64,000 nucleotides of DNA from Basipetospora chlamydospora (taxonomy: Eukaryota; Ascomycota; Sordariomycetes; Microascales): assembly GCA_001599675.1 (NCBI GenBank), contig BCHP01000007.1, positions 1,895,664 through 1,959,663 on the forward strand, given 5' to 3'. Both the position numbers and the translations under genes were made by a program. The notes under the pieces were generated by a model. The model was not told the origin of the DNA. It was given only the letters and a program-made list of their open reading frames with translations, and ran no database searches. Positions 12,146 to 25,400 of the stretch are shown piece after piece. Positions within the stretch are counted from its first letter, which is position 1. Every line of letters begins with the position of its first letter.

Positions 12146-12967
12146 AGCCACTAGAATGTCAGAGACCAAATAAAAATTTTCCATGCAGATTTTGGGAAAA
12201 GAAAATTGAACAGCGGATGCGCACAATGCCAACAGGAACTGCGCGACTACTGTGGGGAGGGGTTTCCAACTTCTGGCCCGTTGGGGGGAAGGTGGAGGGG
12301 GGGGAGGGTTGGTTCCCCAGTCGAGTTCAGTCGAGTCCAGTCGTTCGTTCCCAGGGTCCCAATCCAGCGCAGCGCAGCGTGGAACCAGGCCGTATCCGAT
12401 GACCGATTGCCATGCACTCACTGCACAGTGAACCTGACCCCTTCCTGTCTTTTGGCTTTTGCCCTTTTCCATTGGGGGAGGCCCTAGCTTTTCTTTTCTG
12501 TGCTGGCTGGTCTGTGTTCAATGTCGCCTTTTTTTTTTGGCACCGCGGCATCCCCGTTCCCCGTGCATGTTTCCACACCCCCCCCCGCCCCTCGTTCCTT
12601 CCCCCCGTGCCCCCGTGCCACCCCTGTACTTGCCCCAACCCCGAACGCCGACACCCCCACCCCGCTCCTTCCCACCTTCCACCGCCTCGACTGGACTGCC
12701 ACCTGCCACTACTCCTCCCCCCCATATATCTTGGCCACCCCTTCCTCCCCTCCTCCCGTCAATTTGTTGACATCGTGAAAAAAGACAATCTCCCCTCTTC
12801 CGTTCTTTGCTGCGATACACCTGACCCCTAACTGGTCGCAACCCTTGACCCCCCCGTTCCTCCGCTTCTGCCACCTACGGCGCCCCTCGATCCCAAGCAC
12901 AGCGCTTTTCTTCCTCCTCCCCCGACACACGTCCTACACTCAATGGCTCGGCCCTTTAGGACAGAGA

Positions 12968-15900
12968 ATGCTCCCCCACGTATCTGGCCAGGCGAATAAG
13001 CCCCTGCACCGCCCGCCCCATGCCCTCCCCGTCGAAGAGGTCGCTGAGCTCCTAGGAGTCTCCCAGCAGACCGGCCTCCGCGACGATGAAATTGCCGGCC
13101 GCCAGGCCGAGTACGGCAGGAATGAGCTCCTCAAGGAGAAGAATGCCCAGCCTCTCAAGATTCTCATGAGGCAGCTTGCCAATGCAATGACTCTGGTACG
13201 TGAACCCCTACGCGAACCCCTCCTCATTTCTATTTTGCCCCTTTTTTGTACCCTACGGAGGAAATCAGGTGTGCAAGCGCAAACGGCAGCCTGTGTTTTC
13301 ACCCTGTGCCCACAATCGCCCATTCTTTTTTTTCTTTCCCTGACCCGACGGCTAACAATCGAGATGTACAGGTGCTGCTCATGGCACTCGGAGCGTCGTT
13401 TGGAATCCAAGCCTGGGTCGAGGGCGGCGTCCTCGGCGCCATCATCCTCCTCAACTTCGTCATCGGTTTCGCCCAGGACTACCAGGCCGCCCGTACCATC
13501 GATGCCCTCGGCGCCCTGACCTCCCCGTCCGCCAAGGTCATCCGCAACGGCCAGTCTAGCTCCGTCGACTCCGCCGAGCTGGTCCCCGGCGACATCGTAG
13601 AACTGAAGATGGGTGACTCGGTCCCCGCCGACGTCCGGCTTTTCGACGCGGTCAACTTCGAGGCAGACGAGGCCCTACTCACGGGCGAGTCCCTGCCTAT
13701 CAGGAAGGACCCCGGCCTGACGTTCGATGACGACACTGGACCGGGAGACAGGACCAACGTGGCTTACAGCTCCACAACGGTGACCAAGGGACGGGCCAAG
13801 GGTGTCGTCTTCGCGACCGGCATGTTCACCGAGATTGGCCTCATCGCCGCTGCCCTGCGCCAGACAAAAGGCTCCCAGCTGGCCGTGCGCCGCGACGAGG
13901 ACGGCAAGGTTACCATCGCGGGCATCTTCATCTACTGCCTCCAGGTTATTTGGAAGTACGTGGGCGAGTTCCTCGGCGTCACCGTCGGCACCCCGCTGCA
14001 GCGGAAGCTATCCAGGCTGTTTATCTACATCTTCCTGATCGCCGTCGTGTGCGCCATCGTCGTGCTCGCTGCGAACAAGTTCAACTCGGGCAAGGATGTA
14101 GTCATCTACGCAGTCACCGTCGCCGTGGGAACCCTGCCCGTGTCGCTCATCCTGGTCTTGACCATCACCATGGCTGCTGGCACAAAGGCCATGGTTGAGA
14201 GGAACGTCGTTGTGAGGCAGCTAGCCAGTCTCGAGGCCCTCGGTGGTGTGACCAGTAAGTCGAGTTTCCTACCCACATTTGTATGTGTGGCATCTCCCCA
14301 AAACACACAAAACTGACCCTTCGGCAGACATTTGCTCGGACAAGACGGGTACCCTGACCCAGGGTCGCATGGTTGTCAAGATGGCGTGGCTCGCCGGCTG
14401 CGGTACCTACTCCGTCGAAACCTCCCAGGAGCCCTACAACCCGACCAAGGGCGAAGTCAAGTTCGTTACGGCGCAGCCCAAGGACCTCAGCGCCGCCGAG
14501 ACTCCCACCCACGTCGACTGCACCGCCGAAATTACCGCCAGGCCTACGCTCCAGGATTACCTCAACATCGCGTCGCTGGCTAACCTCGCCACGGTGCAGC
14601 AGCTTGACGCCGACGACAACGGTAAGGATCACGGGAAGGGGAAGACGGACGGCAACTGGGTGGCCCACGGCGATCCCACCGAGGTGGCGCTGCAGGTCTT
14701 CGCCACTCGCTTCGGCTTCAACCGCCTCGCCCTGTCCACCGAGTCCAACCCCTCGGCGCGCTGGAAGCAGGTCGCCGAGATGCCTTTCGACTCCGAGGTG
14801 AAGCGCATGTCCGTCATCGTCCAGGACACCACCAACCCGGACAACCCCCTGCTTATGCTGACAAAGGGCGCCACCGAGCGCGTCATCAACCTCTGTTCTA
14901 CGATCTCGTTTGGAGGCGAGGAGGTCCCCATTGATGAGAAGATCCTCGCGGACCTTCACCAAAACATGGAGGCTCTCGCCAGCCTCGGTCTCCGTGTCCT
15001 TGCCCTCGCCAGCAAGCCCGTCATCGCAGACCTCTCGGAGGAGCAGATTAAGAAGGGCCTTAACCGCGCCGAGTGGGAGAAGGACCTCGTGCTGCGCGGT
15101 CTTGTCGGCATTTACGACCCTCCCCGCCCCGAGTCCGGCCCTAGCGTCAAGCTGTGCCACCAGGCTGGCATCACGGTTCACATGTTGACTGGCGACCACC
15201 CCCACACTGCCCGCGCCATCGCCGGCGAAGTGAGCATCCTCCCTTCGCCTGCTAAGATTGCCATGCTCCCCGCCGACGTGGCGCGCACAATGGTCATGAC
15301 GGCGCACGACTTCGATGCCCTGACGGACGACCAGATCGACGAGCTGAAGGAGCTGCCTCTCGTCGTGGCCCGCTGCTCGCCTACGACTAAGGTGCGCATG
15401 ATTGAGGCGTTGCATCGTAGGGGCCGCTATGTGGCCATGACGGGTGACGGTGTCAACGACAGTCCATCGCTCAAGTACGCCGACGTGGGTATTGCCATGG
15501 GCATGAACGGGTCCGACGTCGCCAAAAACTCCTCCGACCTGATTCTCACCGACGACAACTTCGCCTCTATCCTTAACGCCATCGACGAGGGTCGCAGGAT
15601 CTTTGACAACATCCAAAAGTTCATCTTGCACGTCCTCGCCGCCAATGTCGGTCTCATCATCACGCTTCTCTCCGGCCTCGCGTTCAAGGACGAGAACGAG
15701 ATCTCCGTGTTCCAGATCACCCCCGTCGAGATTCTGTTTATGTTGCTGGTCGCTGGTGCTTTCACTGAGACGGGTCTTGGGTTCGAGCAGGCGTCTCCCG
15801 ACGTCCTGCGCCGTCCTCCCCACAACGTGAGTCTTTCCCGCCCCGCTCAGAGAGCCACCTTGTTCGCTTAGAACTCCCCCGGAACTGGTAAACTAACAAT

Positions 15901-16493
15901 GTCTCTAGCTCAAATACGGTGTCTTCACCCCTGAGTTCATCGCCGACCTCGTCATTTACGGCCTAATCATCGCTGCGTGCCTCCTGTCCTCCTTCACCGT
16001 CACAGCCTTCGGCTTCGGGACTGGCGACCTGGGCATCGACTGCAACGTCGAGTACTCGGACCGGTGCAGCACCGTGTTCCGATCTCGCGCCACCACGTAC
16101 ACGTCCATGATGTGGATCTTCCTCTTCTTCGCCTGGGAGCTCGTCGACTCGCGCCGGTCCTTCTTCGACGGCATCTTCACCAACACCAAGGGGTGGGCGC
16201 TGAGGCTATGGCGCAACTACTTCCTCTTCTGGAGCGTCACGATCGGCTTCTTCATCACAATCGCCACGCTGTACATTCCCGTCCTTGACACCGAGGTCTT
16301 CATGCACAAGGGCATCACCTGGGAGTGGGGTGTCGTTGTCGTCGAGACGCTCATGTTCATGGTGGCCGCCGAGACGTACAAGTGGTTCAAGAGGCGGTAC
16401 CTGCGCAAGAGGGGCCTGTTGATGGCGGCCGACGATGAGGGCCTGAGCAGCACGGAGGAGGGTCTCTCCGATGGGAGGGTGCAGGAGAAATGA
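12968..16493 (+). CDS. ENA: ENA-type Na+ (K+) P-type ATPase, subfamily IID
   Basis: Exons 12968-13195, 13372-14254, 14328-15826 and 15909-16493 join to 1064 residues, normal for the family. The enzyme pumps Na+ (also K+ or Li+) out across the plasma membrane at the cost of ATP and gives salt and high-pH tolerance. Visible in order: the N-terminal cation-ATPase region with YGRNEL; the actuator loop TGES (residues 180-183); the phosphorylation motif DKTGTLT (Asp375), which spans the second intron's junction; KGATER of the nucleotide-binding domain; MLTGDHPHTA (from 656), typical of ENA pumps; and TGDGVND (742-748). Several membrane helices follow, and the cytosolic tail is rich in Ser/Glu. All three introns have good donors (GTACGT, GTAAGT, GTGAGT) and CTAAC-like branch points in at least two. 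The start is the most upstream Met in frame near the conserved PHAL segment; a slightly different start is possible. A 5-kb non-coding region lies upstream. Confidence 0.95.
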
Positions 16494-19400
16494 ATGAGGT
16501 AAACAGGAAGGGGGGATTATTTTTTTCTCTTTCTTGTTTTCCTTGTTTCACATTAATCCGGTTGCAGAGGAAAAGGGGGGAATGCATGGAAAGGAATGCT
16601 GTGATCTGTGCATTTGGATAAAGTACTTGCTTGGCAAGGACGGAAGAGGGAAGATGTATAAGTCAAAAAAAAGAATTGGACATTCATGTCTCTACCAGGC
16701 TGAGTATTCTGGATAATCAAAATCTAAGTATACCTCATAAACCTCATAACTGCCCGCTCACTCCTGTGATGTGTTCTGCCTCATAATAACATTGTCGCTT
16801 TACGAACCACGGATAACTTAATGGAAATCAGGGCACCAGTTCAACAACGACCGCGGCCTGTGTCGGCGGTGTTTGCTCTCGCAATCCAAGTACGCCCAGG
16901 AGTACTCCAGATGATCCTTCTTGTCCCAAGGTCCTATCCTCGGGACCACTCCAAGATGCCATGTACCGAAGACACCTCACGCATGGTGTGGCCCGCCCCA
17001 ACCCCCCCCCCAACTTCCAACTTCACGTACCTGCCACGCAGCTCCAGCTCTTAATCGCTGGGCTCGGGATACGGCAGATGCCTGTTGGTTCGGTGCCCTC
17101 CTCTCCGGCCATGACTCGTGTCTCCCTGTTCATGGTCTTCTTGGCGGGAGTGACGACGCAAACCCGAACCCGGCTCCTGTGTCGGGGGCGGCGGCTGGGA
17201 GCCCATGCTGGGCGCTGGTTGTGTGATATCCCCTATTGGCCGAATACCATACCCGGATATGTGCTCCGTCCCCAACCGTAGGGGTTACGTCACGCTGGGT
17301 TCTTTTATGTCAGGGGCTGTGGATGGCTGGATCCTGCTTGGTTGCCCGCCCCGCCGATGCTCCCAGGAGGGCAGGAAATCCAGCTACTCTATCGAGTGCT
17401 CGGAGCGAGGAGGATCAGCGCAACAGCACAGATACCGCGACCCTCCGATACCGATTCCGCACGAGTATCACCGGAAGGAAGAAGTAACAAGGCCCTATTT
17501 AGTTGACGCAAACTTGTGTGGAAAGAAAAAAAAAGACGAGACAATAGAGAAAGAGCAAAAGGCCAAAAAGGAATTTTGGTAGACACGGCAAAGATAAGCT
17601 CAAACTCCTCTGGGTTGTCCAGATCGCTACAAGAAGCGCGCCGCCGGGTTGTGGTAACTTCCGATGCTGGACCGGAGGCGTTTCCTACATCGCATGACGG
17701 GACCCAAGCAACCTATCTTTGCCGTGTCGATGCCCTGCGTGTCGTAGAGATGAGGCCCCCTTACGGAGATGCTATCAAACAGGCCAACGCGCCTCCATAA
17801 CGAGCCGCTCTACATAGTTGTTCCGGGCCGCGCGAGCCGCGAGCCGCGAGTAACATGCGAGACGTGTTTGATGGCTGCCTCATCGACTTCCAGGCTCTCA
17901 ACCGCGGCTGCGTATAACCCGAAATAGACGTGAGTCGGGATTAATAGTACCCGCTATTTATCGCCTCTGCGGGAGTGAATTTAAAGGAATGTTTCTCCGC
18001 AAGTTCTGATGCGGGAAACTCCAAAAACATATCCTCGTTCGATAAGGGGGGCCAGCCAGACGACGACAATGGGACTCTCTAACTTGCTATGGTTAGGGAA
18101 ACAAGACGGAACATGTGTCGGTGCTTCTCTGTGCTTGCCGGACTGCTAAGGGCAGCTCTTCATCTCCCAATGCCGGTGGTGCTAGCCCTCGGGCAGTACA
18201 CGGCATTGCTCTCTGCCCGCGGGGATGCTTGGGTCCCAACTTGACGCCTGCCTGCCTTCATCTTTCGCCACCACTCAAGTCCCGCAATGACCCGATAATG
18301 TGAGGTTCCGACCAACTATCCCGAGTCACCGCACCATATCACGAGGCCAGATGCGTCGGCCTAGACATGATGGCTGCTTGGATTGATATGGCAAGGACGT
18401 TGTTCGCGGTTGCGTTTTGACATTGCGTCAAAGGCAGAGAATGACCCATTCGCAACCACTGAAACATGGTCCTTAGCCGGACGTGGTCGTCCAGGGTTTG
18501 AGATGCGAGAAGGGTTCGTGGTCGGCACCCCCGGATGCGACGGAGTTTTCGAATCTCGACTTGTCCGGGCCTTGGTATATACGTATTTATGGACATTGTC
18601 GGGACAAACGTCCTGGGCCTTGTTCGTTCGCCAACGTCCCGGGAGGTAGCGGTAATGCCTCACTCCTAGTTCCTATGCTGGTGCTCTAGGACCATCAGCA
18701 GCGTGTCGCACTCCGTATAAGTAGGGGAGAAGGGACCACCCGCCACCGTTGAAAGTACCCTATGCTTCATAACTCGCTTGATGTACCCCGGTTTCCCTCT
18801 TCGGCTCCGACCTTTCCTTCCACCAGAGCGGCGTTATGTCGAACTGCCTCTGAATTTCACTAACGCCTATCACGGCGGGAGAGCCGTCACCTATTAGTGG
18901 ACGATGGCCTTTTGTGCCGGCTTTCGTGCCAGGGGACAACCGCTGAGTCGTGGGTACCTGCTTTCCAGGTCGGGGGAATCTTGAAGCTCCTCTAGCAAAA
19001 TCCCCCCGACATGTTTGTCTAGCCTCGACATCAGTGTATAAACCAAGGAAGAAATGTGCAGTTCTTGAACTGGAAAGGGCGCATGCGCGGTGTAAGGCTG
19101 CGTTAGGGAGAGGTCAGAGGGTTGATTGGCACTGAACTGATGCCCCAGGACTTTCTCCGTTCCCCGGCCGTTAGCTGTTCTGCTGACAGGTCTACCGGGG
19201 TTCTCTCCGCCTTCACAGTTTCCGTTCTCACTATTCTCGCGGTCGGCAAGCATCCCTTCTTTCAGCGGTTGACCCTGGCCGCCCGCTTTTGATGCGCCAG
19301 TGAACAGGAGAGCTGTGTTTCTGATGTCTTCCCAGTGGCTTTTTTTTGGGACTAGTAGAAGGCGTCGTAGAGCGGTCGTTCCCGTGCTCTCCGACCACTC

Positions 19401-22400
19401 CGTTGCCCGATCAGACCAAGACCAGGAGCTGATGGCGTATCGTTATAACATGCGTTGTGAGAAGGCCTCTAAGCCGTGTTGCATGTCGCGACTACCTCCG
19501 TGCTGAGGATCCCGGGGAGACAGTGCTCCATTGTCTGGCTGACACAGCTTTGCTTGGCAACCCAGAGTACTGGACAACGTGTTCCCTTCTGTTGACGCAT
19601 CCCAGCCGCTTCCTTGGGTCGTCTGTGTATTTGGAATGTCCTGTGGTAGGATGGATGCTGAAATGTATCGGCATGGCGTTGGCCCGGGGAAAGCCCGTCC
19701 AGAAACGTGCCCAGAGCCCATGGAGGTGTGTTCTGCCAAGTTGGATTCTCCGTACTAGTTGATGCTGCCGATGGGGATAGGACCAATGGTACAATGTGGA
19801 TGGCCTTGGATCGAGAGGCCTTGAATATATCGGAATATGTCTCGCGCTTTGCTTTAAGAATCGCAACACCATGGCATCTCCTGTTCAATTGCAGCCCAAC
19901 AATGCCTCTAACGGAGTGCCGTTTAGTATCCACCTGCCACTTCCATGATTACGGCCCCCGTGTTGCATTCATATTTCCATATCCTCCTCTCTGTTACGCG
20001 GTAGTAGTCATTGAGTAAGTACAACGCAGAAGCGTTCGTAAGATGGCTGGGCTTTTGGCCCGATCCTGCTCCACATCACCTCTCTGCATGTCGCAGGCGC
20101 CGATACGGGGAGCGTGGTATGAACTGGACGAAGCTCATGGAAGAGGGCGTCTTGTAGGAGTTGTAATACCACTTCCAATGGTCGTTATGGCCACACTGGG
20201 TCGATCTAGGCCTGCAAACGTGATATGAGCGTGCCTGGCATGTGTACGGCGTGTGCTCAGCCGAGACTTGAAGGTCGGCATTATATGCCGCGATTACTGT
20301 GGCTAGTACGGCCATTGGACAGTAGGGCGGAACCTAGGTGTCTCTCCGACCGTTTAGCCGGTGAACTGTGGTACCATATCCCTGGCTGAACCGCGAGTCG
20401 TCGTCCTTTACCCTTGGTAAGAGCCTACGCCCTTCTGCACCAGATAATGCACTCAGGCTTAGACTATAGGAGTAGGAGGACATGAGGACGGATATACCGT
20501 GATAGTCCGAATGGTGCCCACACCACACTTCGATATCTGCTAGCCGGTAGTACGTAAGGTCGAGAAGGACGGGCGAGGAGGGAAGGTGCCCGATGCGAGA
20601 CTTCTAAACGCACGCTCCAGGGGCCACGACAGGCTCTTGGTATACACTCCGGGGTCTCCAGACCACCACGGCCGTCCTTCGGGAGTATATACTTATCGGC
20701 GTTCGAGCCGACGGCCTTAAGCTCTACTAGGAGACCAGGTCTATCCAGGCTTAAACGGGACTGGACCATCCTAGGTTCGTGTCTACACTCGGGCACACCC
20801 TATGATATTTTGACAGCATGGGCCACACTAGCCAGACGCAGTGACACCCCATAGCCCAGGGCCGGCACCCCGGACCCCGTAGGGGGCCCTGCGAGGTTTC
20901 TAGGGATTCGTGGGGTTAGGTGGCACGCTGCATTAGCAGGACTGATCCATCTATGCTCCCCACTCTATATGTGTCCTAGGCCCGGGCACTCTTTTTCCAT
21001 AGCCCGATCCTCTGGTGCCACAAGGAGCCCGCGGTTCCTGGCGTCCATCGCAGCCAAGTGCCCGATGCCATCTCCGCCGGTCGCAGCGTCCCGTTTGTAG
21101 GGAGATCTCGGATTCGTGTAGGAGTGGTATTTCTCGTTCCTAACCCTCCATGGTGTGCCCAATCCGGTGACATGTCTAGTTTAGAGAGCTTGGCCTATAC
21201 CTATAGGTAGTTCGAAAAAATACAGGTGTGAACAGCTCCTATGGCCCGGAGATCGTCCATCCACCTGATATGATAACTCGGGGAGATAGACTCCCACGTT
21301 GATCTCGTTATTAGGCGTTGCGTATATTTATGAGAATGATGCTGGCATAACCCTCAGCTCTTATCGTACGTGATGTGGTGCTCCAGAGAAGGAAGACTTG
21401 GGGCTCGATAGCTTTTCCGCTAAAGTCTCTCAGAACTGTGTTAGATCAACGGCCGAGTGGAATCGTTGAAAAGTCAGGGGAGGACTCCGACTGTGAGCAT
21501 CCCAAGAGGGGATATCACTCTTGCCGATAGGATGTTGTTGCTGATTGCAGAAGAGAACGAGGGTTATGGGTGGCCTGGCCTCTGCCGGATCCCTGGTGCG
21601 ATATCTCTCGGGGTACTTTGGCCTGTAGTGACTTGGCGAAAGGTTTATTTAAAACAGAGACCTCGAGTGTTGCCAAAATTGAAGAGGGCAGGAAATAGAA
21701 CATACAGATCCTTTCCGCCTGCGCCCTGCCTGGGGACGGAAACATGAGGCAGTGCCGCCGTACGTACGGAGATGATTCCAGGGAAACAGGCGTAGTATAG
21801 GTAGAAGTGGACTAGCCAATGGAGTTCAGTCGACTTCCACGACCAATTCGTCCCTCTGGTGTCCATCGTTGCCCAGAATGCGCACGCATGTTAGTATATC
21901 ATTATAGCTGGTCCGTTCGTACTTCTTCGTTGACAAGCAGTATGTTCGGTCTGGTGCCGAATTGGATATGGCACGGGTTCACTGACTCTGCCGTCCCTAT
22001 ACTATACTTGAAGTTCTTCATTCTCAGCCTACAACGGAGAAATTCCGTCACTACTAGGAATGTAACCCGCGTTTGGAATTGCTCGAAGAAGGACGGTATG
22101 TCGCGCACATGTAGAACGAGAGGAGAATGTCTTCGGGGTTTGGCCGCTTATTGCCCCTCCCCTTTCCAAGTGCAGGAGGATACTGGGGTCGTAGATATGC
22201 GGCATCGCTTTGACAGTGCCGACTGCCATGCCTAGATTACCTATGGATTCCGGATTGCAACTATTAGATATGCAAAAATCGTGAAACGAAGCGCTATGTA
22301 GACGGGCTTGTTCTAAGTCGGCTCGGAATATCCCATGTCCCACAGTGATCCCATTGCGGGTGGCCGGAGGAAACCGTCCTCGAGCGCGAGCAGCCTCATA

Positions 22401-25400
22401 TACTACAGCCGTTGTCGAATAAGCTTCCAGACTATACATAACAGAGTGACACCCAAGATATACATGGGGCATTCAGAAATGCGCGTAGCTCGATCCTATG
22501 TCTCCGCCGCTCTAGCAACGTAGCAACTTTGTGGTTCGAATGTGATGTGTCGTCGCGGAGAACGAGATCATAGGTACCTGCTGAATGGAGCCTTATACTT
22601 AGACTATTAGGAGCGAATCCAGAATATATCCATGGAAGTTGTATGGGAAGGGCAGCGGCGGCTCCCAATCCAGGCCAGCCGACGTCCCGGACATCCGGAC
22701 ATGAGGTTCCAAGCTTTAGGTGAGCAGTCCGTTTATGGAGGCGACGATCGGCGCCACGATGTTGATATCAGTAAACATCTCCTGCTACTAGGCATCGTCG
22801 CCACTGCTGAAATGATCCCTGGCCTGTTTTAATCTCGTGCGGTGCGGCGTGTTAGCGGGTTGGCCGAGAGTGCTTTACCACCCGCCCAAGACCGGGGATC
22901 ATATAGGAAAGTTAGTGATAGCGTGCCTCGTCGCGGTGAGACAGCGAGAGGCGCTGCTCGGCTCCTAAAGTATGCAATACAGGTAGCCTTTTTCGGTTGC
23001 TCCTGATGTCCAGTAGTCTTGCAACTCCCCCGTGACTGGCCAGCTCGTGCTTCGGATCAAGCGCGCCAGGGTACTGTTGACGCTGGATGCTTCGAAGCGA
23101 CGATCTGACTTCACTTGCTGTATCTTTGTGCAGAGTGGCCTACGGTTAGGTTGACTGGCAGGGAGCGGTGAGGGGTCTCACGAGAGAATTGAACGATGCC
23201 TCATATTGTACTCGAAGCTGCCTCATCGGGCCGGCGCGGCCAGAAGCGCCATAAGCTGTGTCATGGTTCGGAGTCTCCTCTACAAGATCCGACGATGGAA
23301 TGCAGATGCCACTATAGGAACGGAATTATTGTCAAGCGTGGTCCTTCGGCATGAATCCGTAATCAGCATTCTTGGTATTGTAGACTCCTAGATGAGCAGA
23401 GCAGGCCGCCATGAAGAGTTTGCTCCTTTTCCGTGCCAACGGGCAGCTATCCTGTCAGCTTAGTGCCGTGTCGAGCTACCATGTCATAGATCTAATTCTC
23501 TGCCCTAGAAGTGATTGTGAAAATCTTGAATACTGTGTCGCGTCCATTGGGTTCTAGGGTGCCATTACAGGGCCGGGGGGTTCCTACGAGGAAAGTTTGC
23601 AAGCTCAGTGCAGAATACGGAAAGATGGTTGCTATTCATATGATGCCCTGCCATCGAGATTCTGTAAATGAACATACCAGGATCTTTAATGCGAGTGTAA
23701 ATGGTACCCGAGTTACTGTGAACGAGCACTGATTCGAGGACGGATGCCGTCCACTGACATGTCAATTTCATACTGGTGATTCATGTTAAGTCCGTCCCCG
23801 TACAATACAGAGGATGTCGGGGGAATGCAGCCGCCAAAGCCGCGGTCAGTCGAGCGAAGAGTGTCTTGCAGAAGAGATTGACGACGCCCACTCTGGATGT
23901 GAGGATCCGTCCCCAGTCGGATACTATGTGTTCGCTGTTACCTCAGAATAAAGCGTGAGGGACACCTGACGGAGTACCCTCGATTTATTATACAAAGATC
24001 CGAATACCTGCCCACGAGAAGGTCCGGAGAGGATAGACGTCTATAATGTTGTAATAATACCCATTGGACAGGATTATCAGTAATTTGAATTATGGAATTA
24101 CTGAAGAAGAATCTTATGCGCAGCACTGGTATTTGAACGTACGGGCAATTTTCCCGGCGGTTGTGAAAGACTTACAACACCGCGAACTAGCCGTCTCGTT
24201 GGTCGCGCCTCCCACCAAGCCGCGAGACTAATAATCTGGTTCTTCATTCTTCAAAGTCGATCAAGCCAATGTTCGTGCTCTGAGCGAATGAAGCGAGTAC
24301 TCCGGTGGCTACCGAGGAAAGGGGAGAAGCGTAGTGATACTGTTACTACGGGTGACATCCGCGGCCACATTGCGTCCTTCAGAAGCCCTATATTCCGATG
24401 AAAGATTCTGGATAGCTTGGAAATATTTGGCTAACTGCTTCGAACACTCTATAATCTAGTCCGATTCCACAGGCACGATAGGGGTAGTAGTATGACCTTC
24501 TAGATCGGAACCTCCCCTTACCTTAATCCTAACATTTTGTAGCTATGTACTTAAGATTATTACGAAGGTGTTTCTTTACTGTAGGAAGTGACCTCCTTGC
24601 TGGCAGACACGGTTGCGCTCTTAGTCTTATACCGACCGTGTCAGCGTGTGTTAGGCAAAGGTTAGGTGAGTATAGCTTGGGGAGAGCGAGATCGGGCCAT
24701 GGCGCGTCGGGGCAGGTTGCATAATGGAGCCACCCCTGGGTTAGACTGGTAGAGTTACGGGATGGATCATCTCGTTAGGGCGGATAGAGTACGTGAAAAT
24801 GACCCCCGAAATACCTGCGGTCTTCGACCTGGTCCATACACGAATTCTTTAAGCGATCTGTTGCCTCTCTATGGGACGCATTGCTGCGACCCGCCGAGGG
24901 GACAGTGATCTCGGGTACAAAGGTTTATCGGCATTGGTAGAGGGCAGGTGTCAAAATTGTTGACAGTGAAGAGAAATGGTTCCGTATCGACACACCAGGA
25001 GAAGCGTGTACGGCGTGAAAGCTCATCTCAAGAATTCCATTTGCTCGACCGTGACTCCATAAGTGTGGCGATCGCCGAAGCCTTGCTGGTCGCAACAGGG
25101 AGGCTCAAGGCAGTTGATACGTACCCGGTAATACATCCATGCTTCGGTTTGAGAGAAACAAAGGCTGCCCTCCTCAAGTACATAGTTGAAGCTGACGTAC
25201 CAGGTGTGTAGGGGAGTTGGGTTATGGCGGGATCTAATTGGGCGCTGCAACACGTACTCCGTCTTACCCAACCTGGGTCCGCTTCGGGGGGCATGATATC
25301 ACTGGAAGTGATAACCGTAGGCATGGGCACGTCTGTGTCGGAAGGTCACGGTGCGGCTACGTTATCGCCCTTCAGCATCCGGTCTTTGCGGAAGCCCGAT

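Larger units (their letters stand above)
7901..12967. other. Long non-coding stretch upstream of the ENA ATPase
   Basis: Five kilobases without a believable coding frame, unlike the decayed deserts in style. It is full of homopolymers (G13 at 7870-7882, C then A at about 10371-10392, T14 at 11123-11136, C20 at 11215-11234, G16 at 11926-11941), pyrimidine-rich tracts and short repeated words. The last kilobase (about 12000-12960) is strongly C/T-rich, as in promoters and 5' leaders of highly expressed fungal genes. An unresolved base (n) stands at 9326. Most of the stretch may be a large promoter and 5' UTR, or it may hold an untranslated RNA; neither can be shown from sequence alone. Confidence 0.5.

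Noticed and set aside
13246..13371. Alternative ATG start for the ENA gene at 13246
   Set aside because: It lies inside the first intron; the true upstream exon carries the conserved N-terminal segment.
14165..15823. 552-codon open frame on the minus strand
   Set aside because: It is antisense to the ENA ATPase exon; codon bias of the real gene keeps the complement open.
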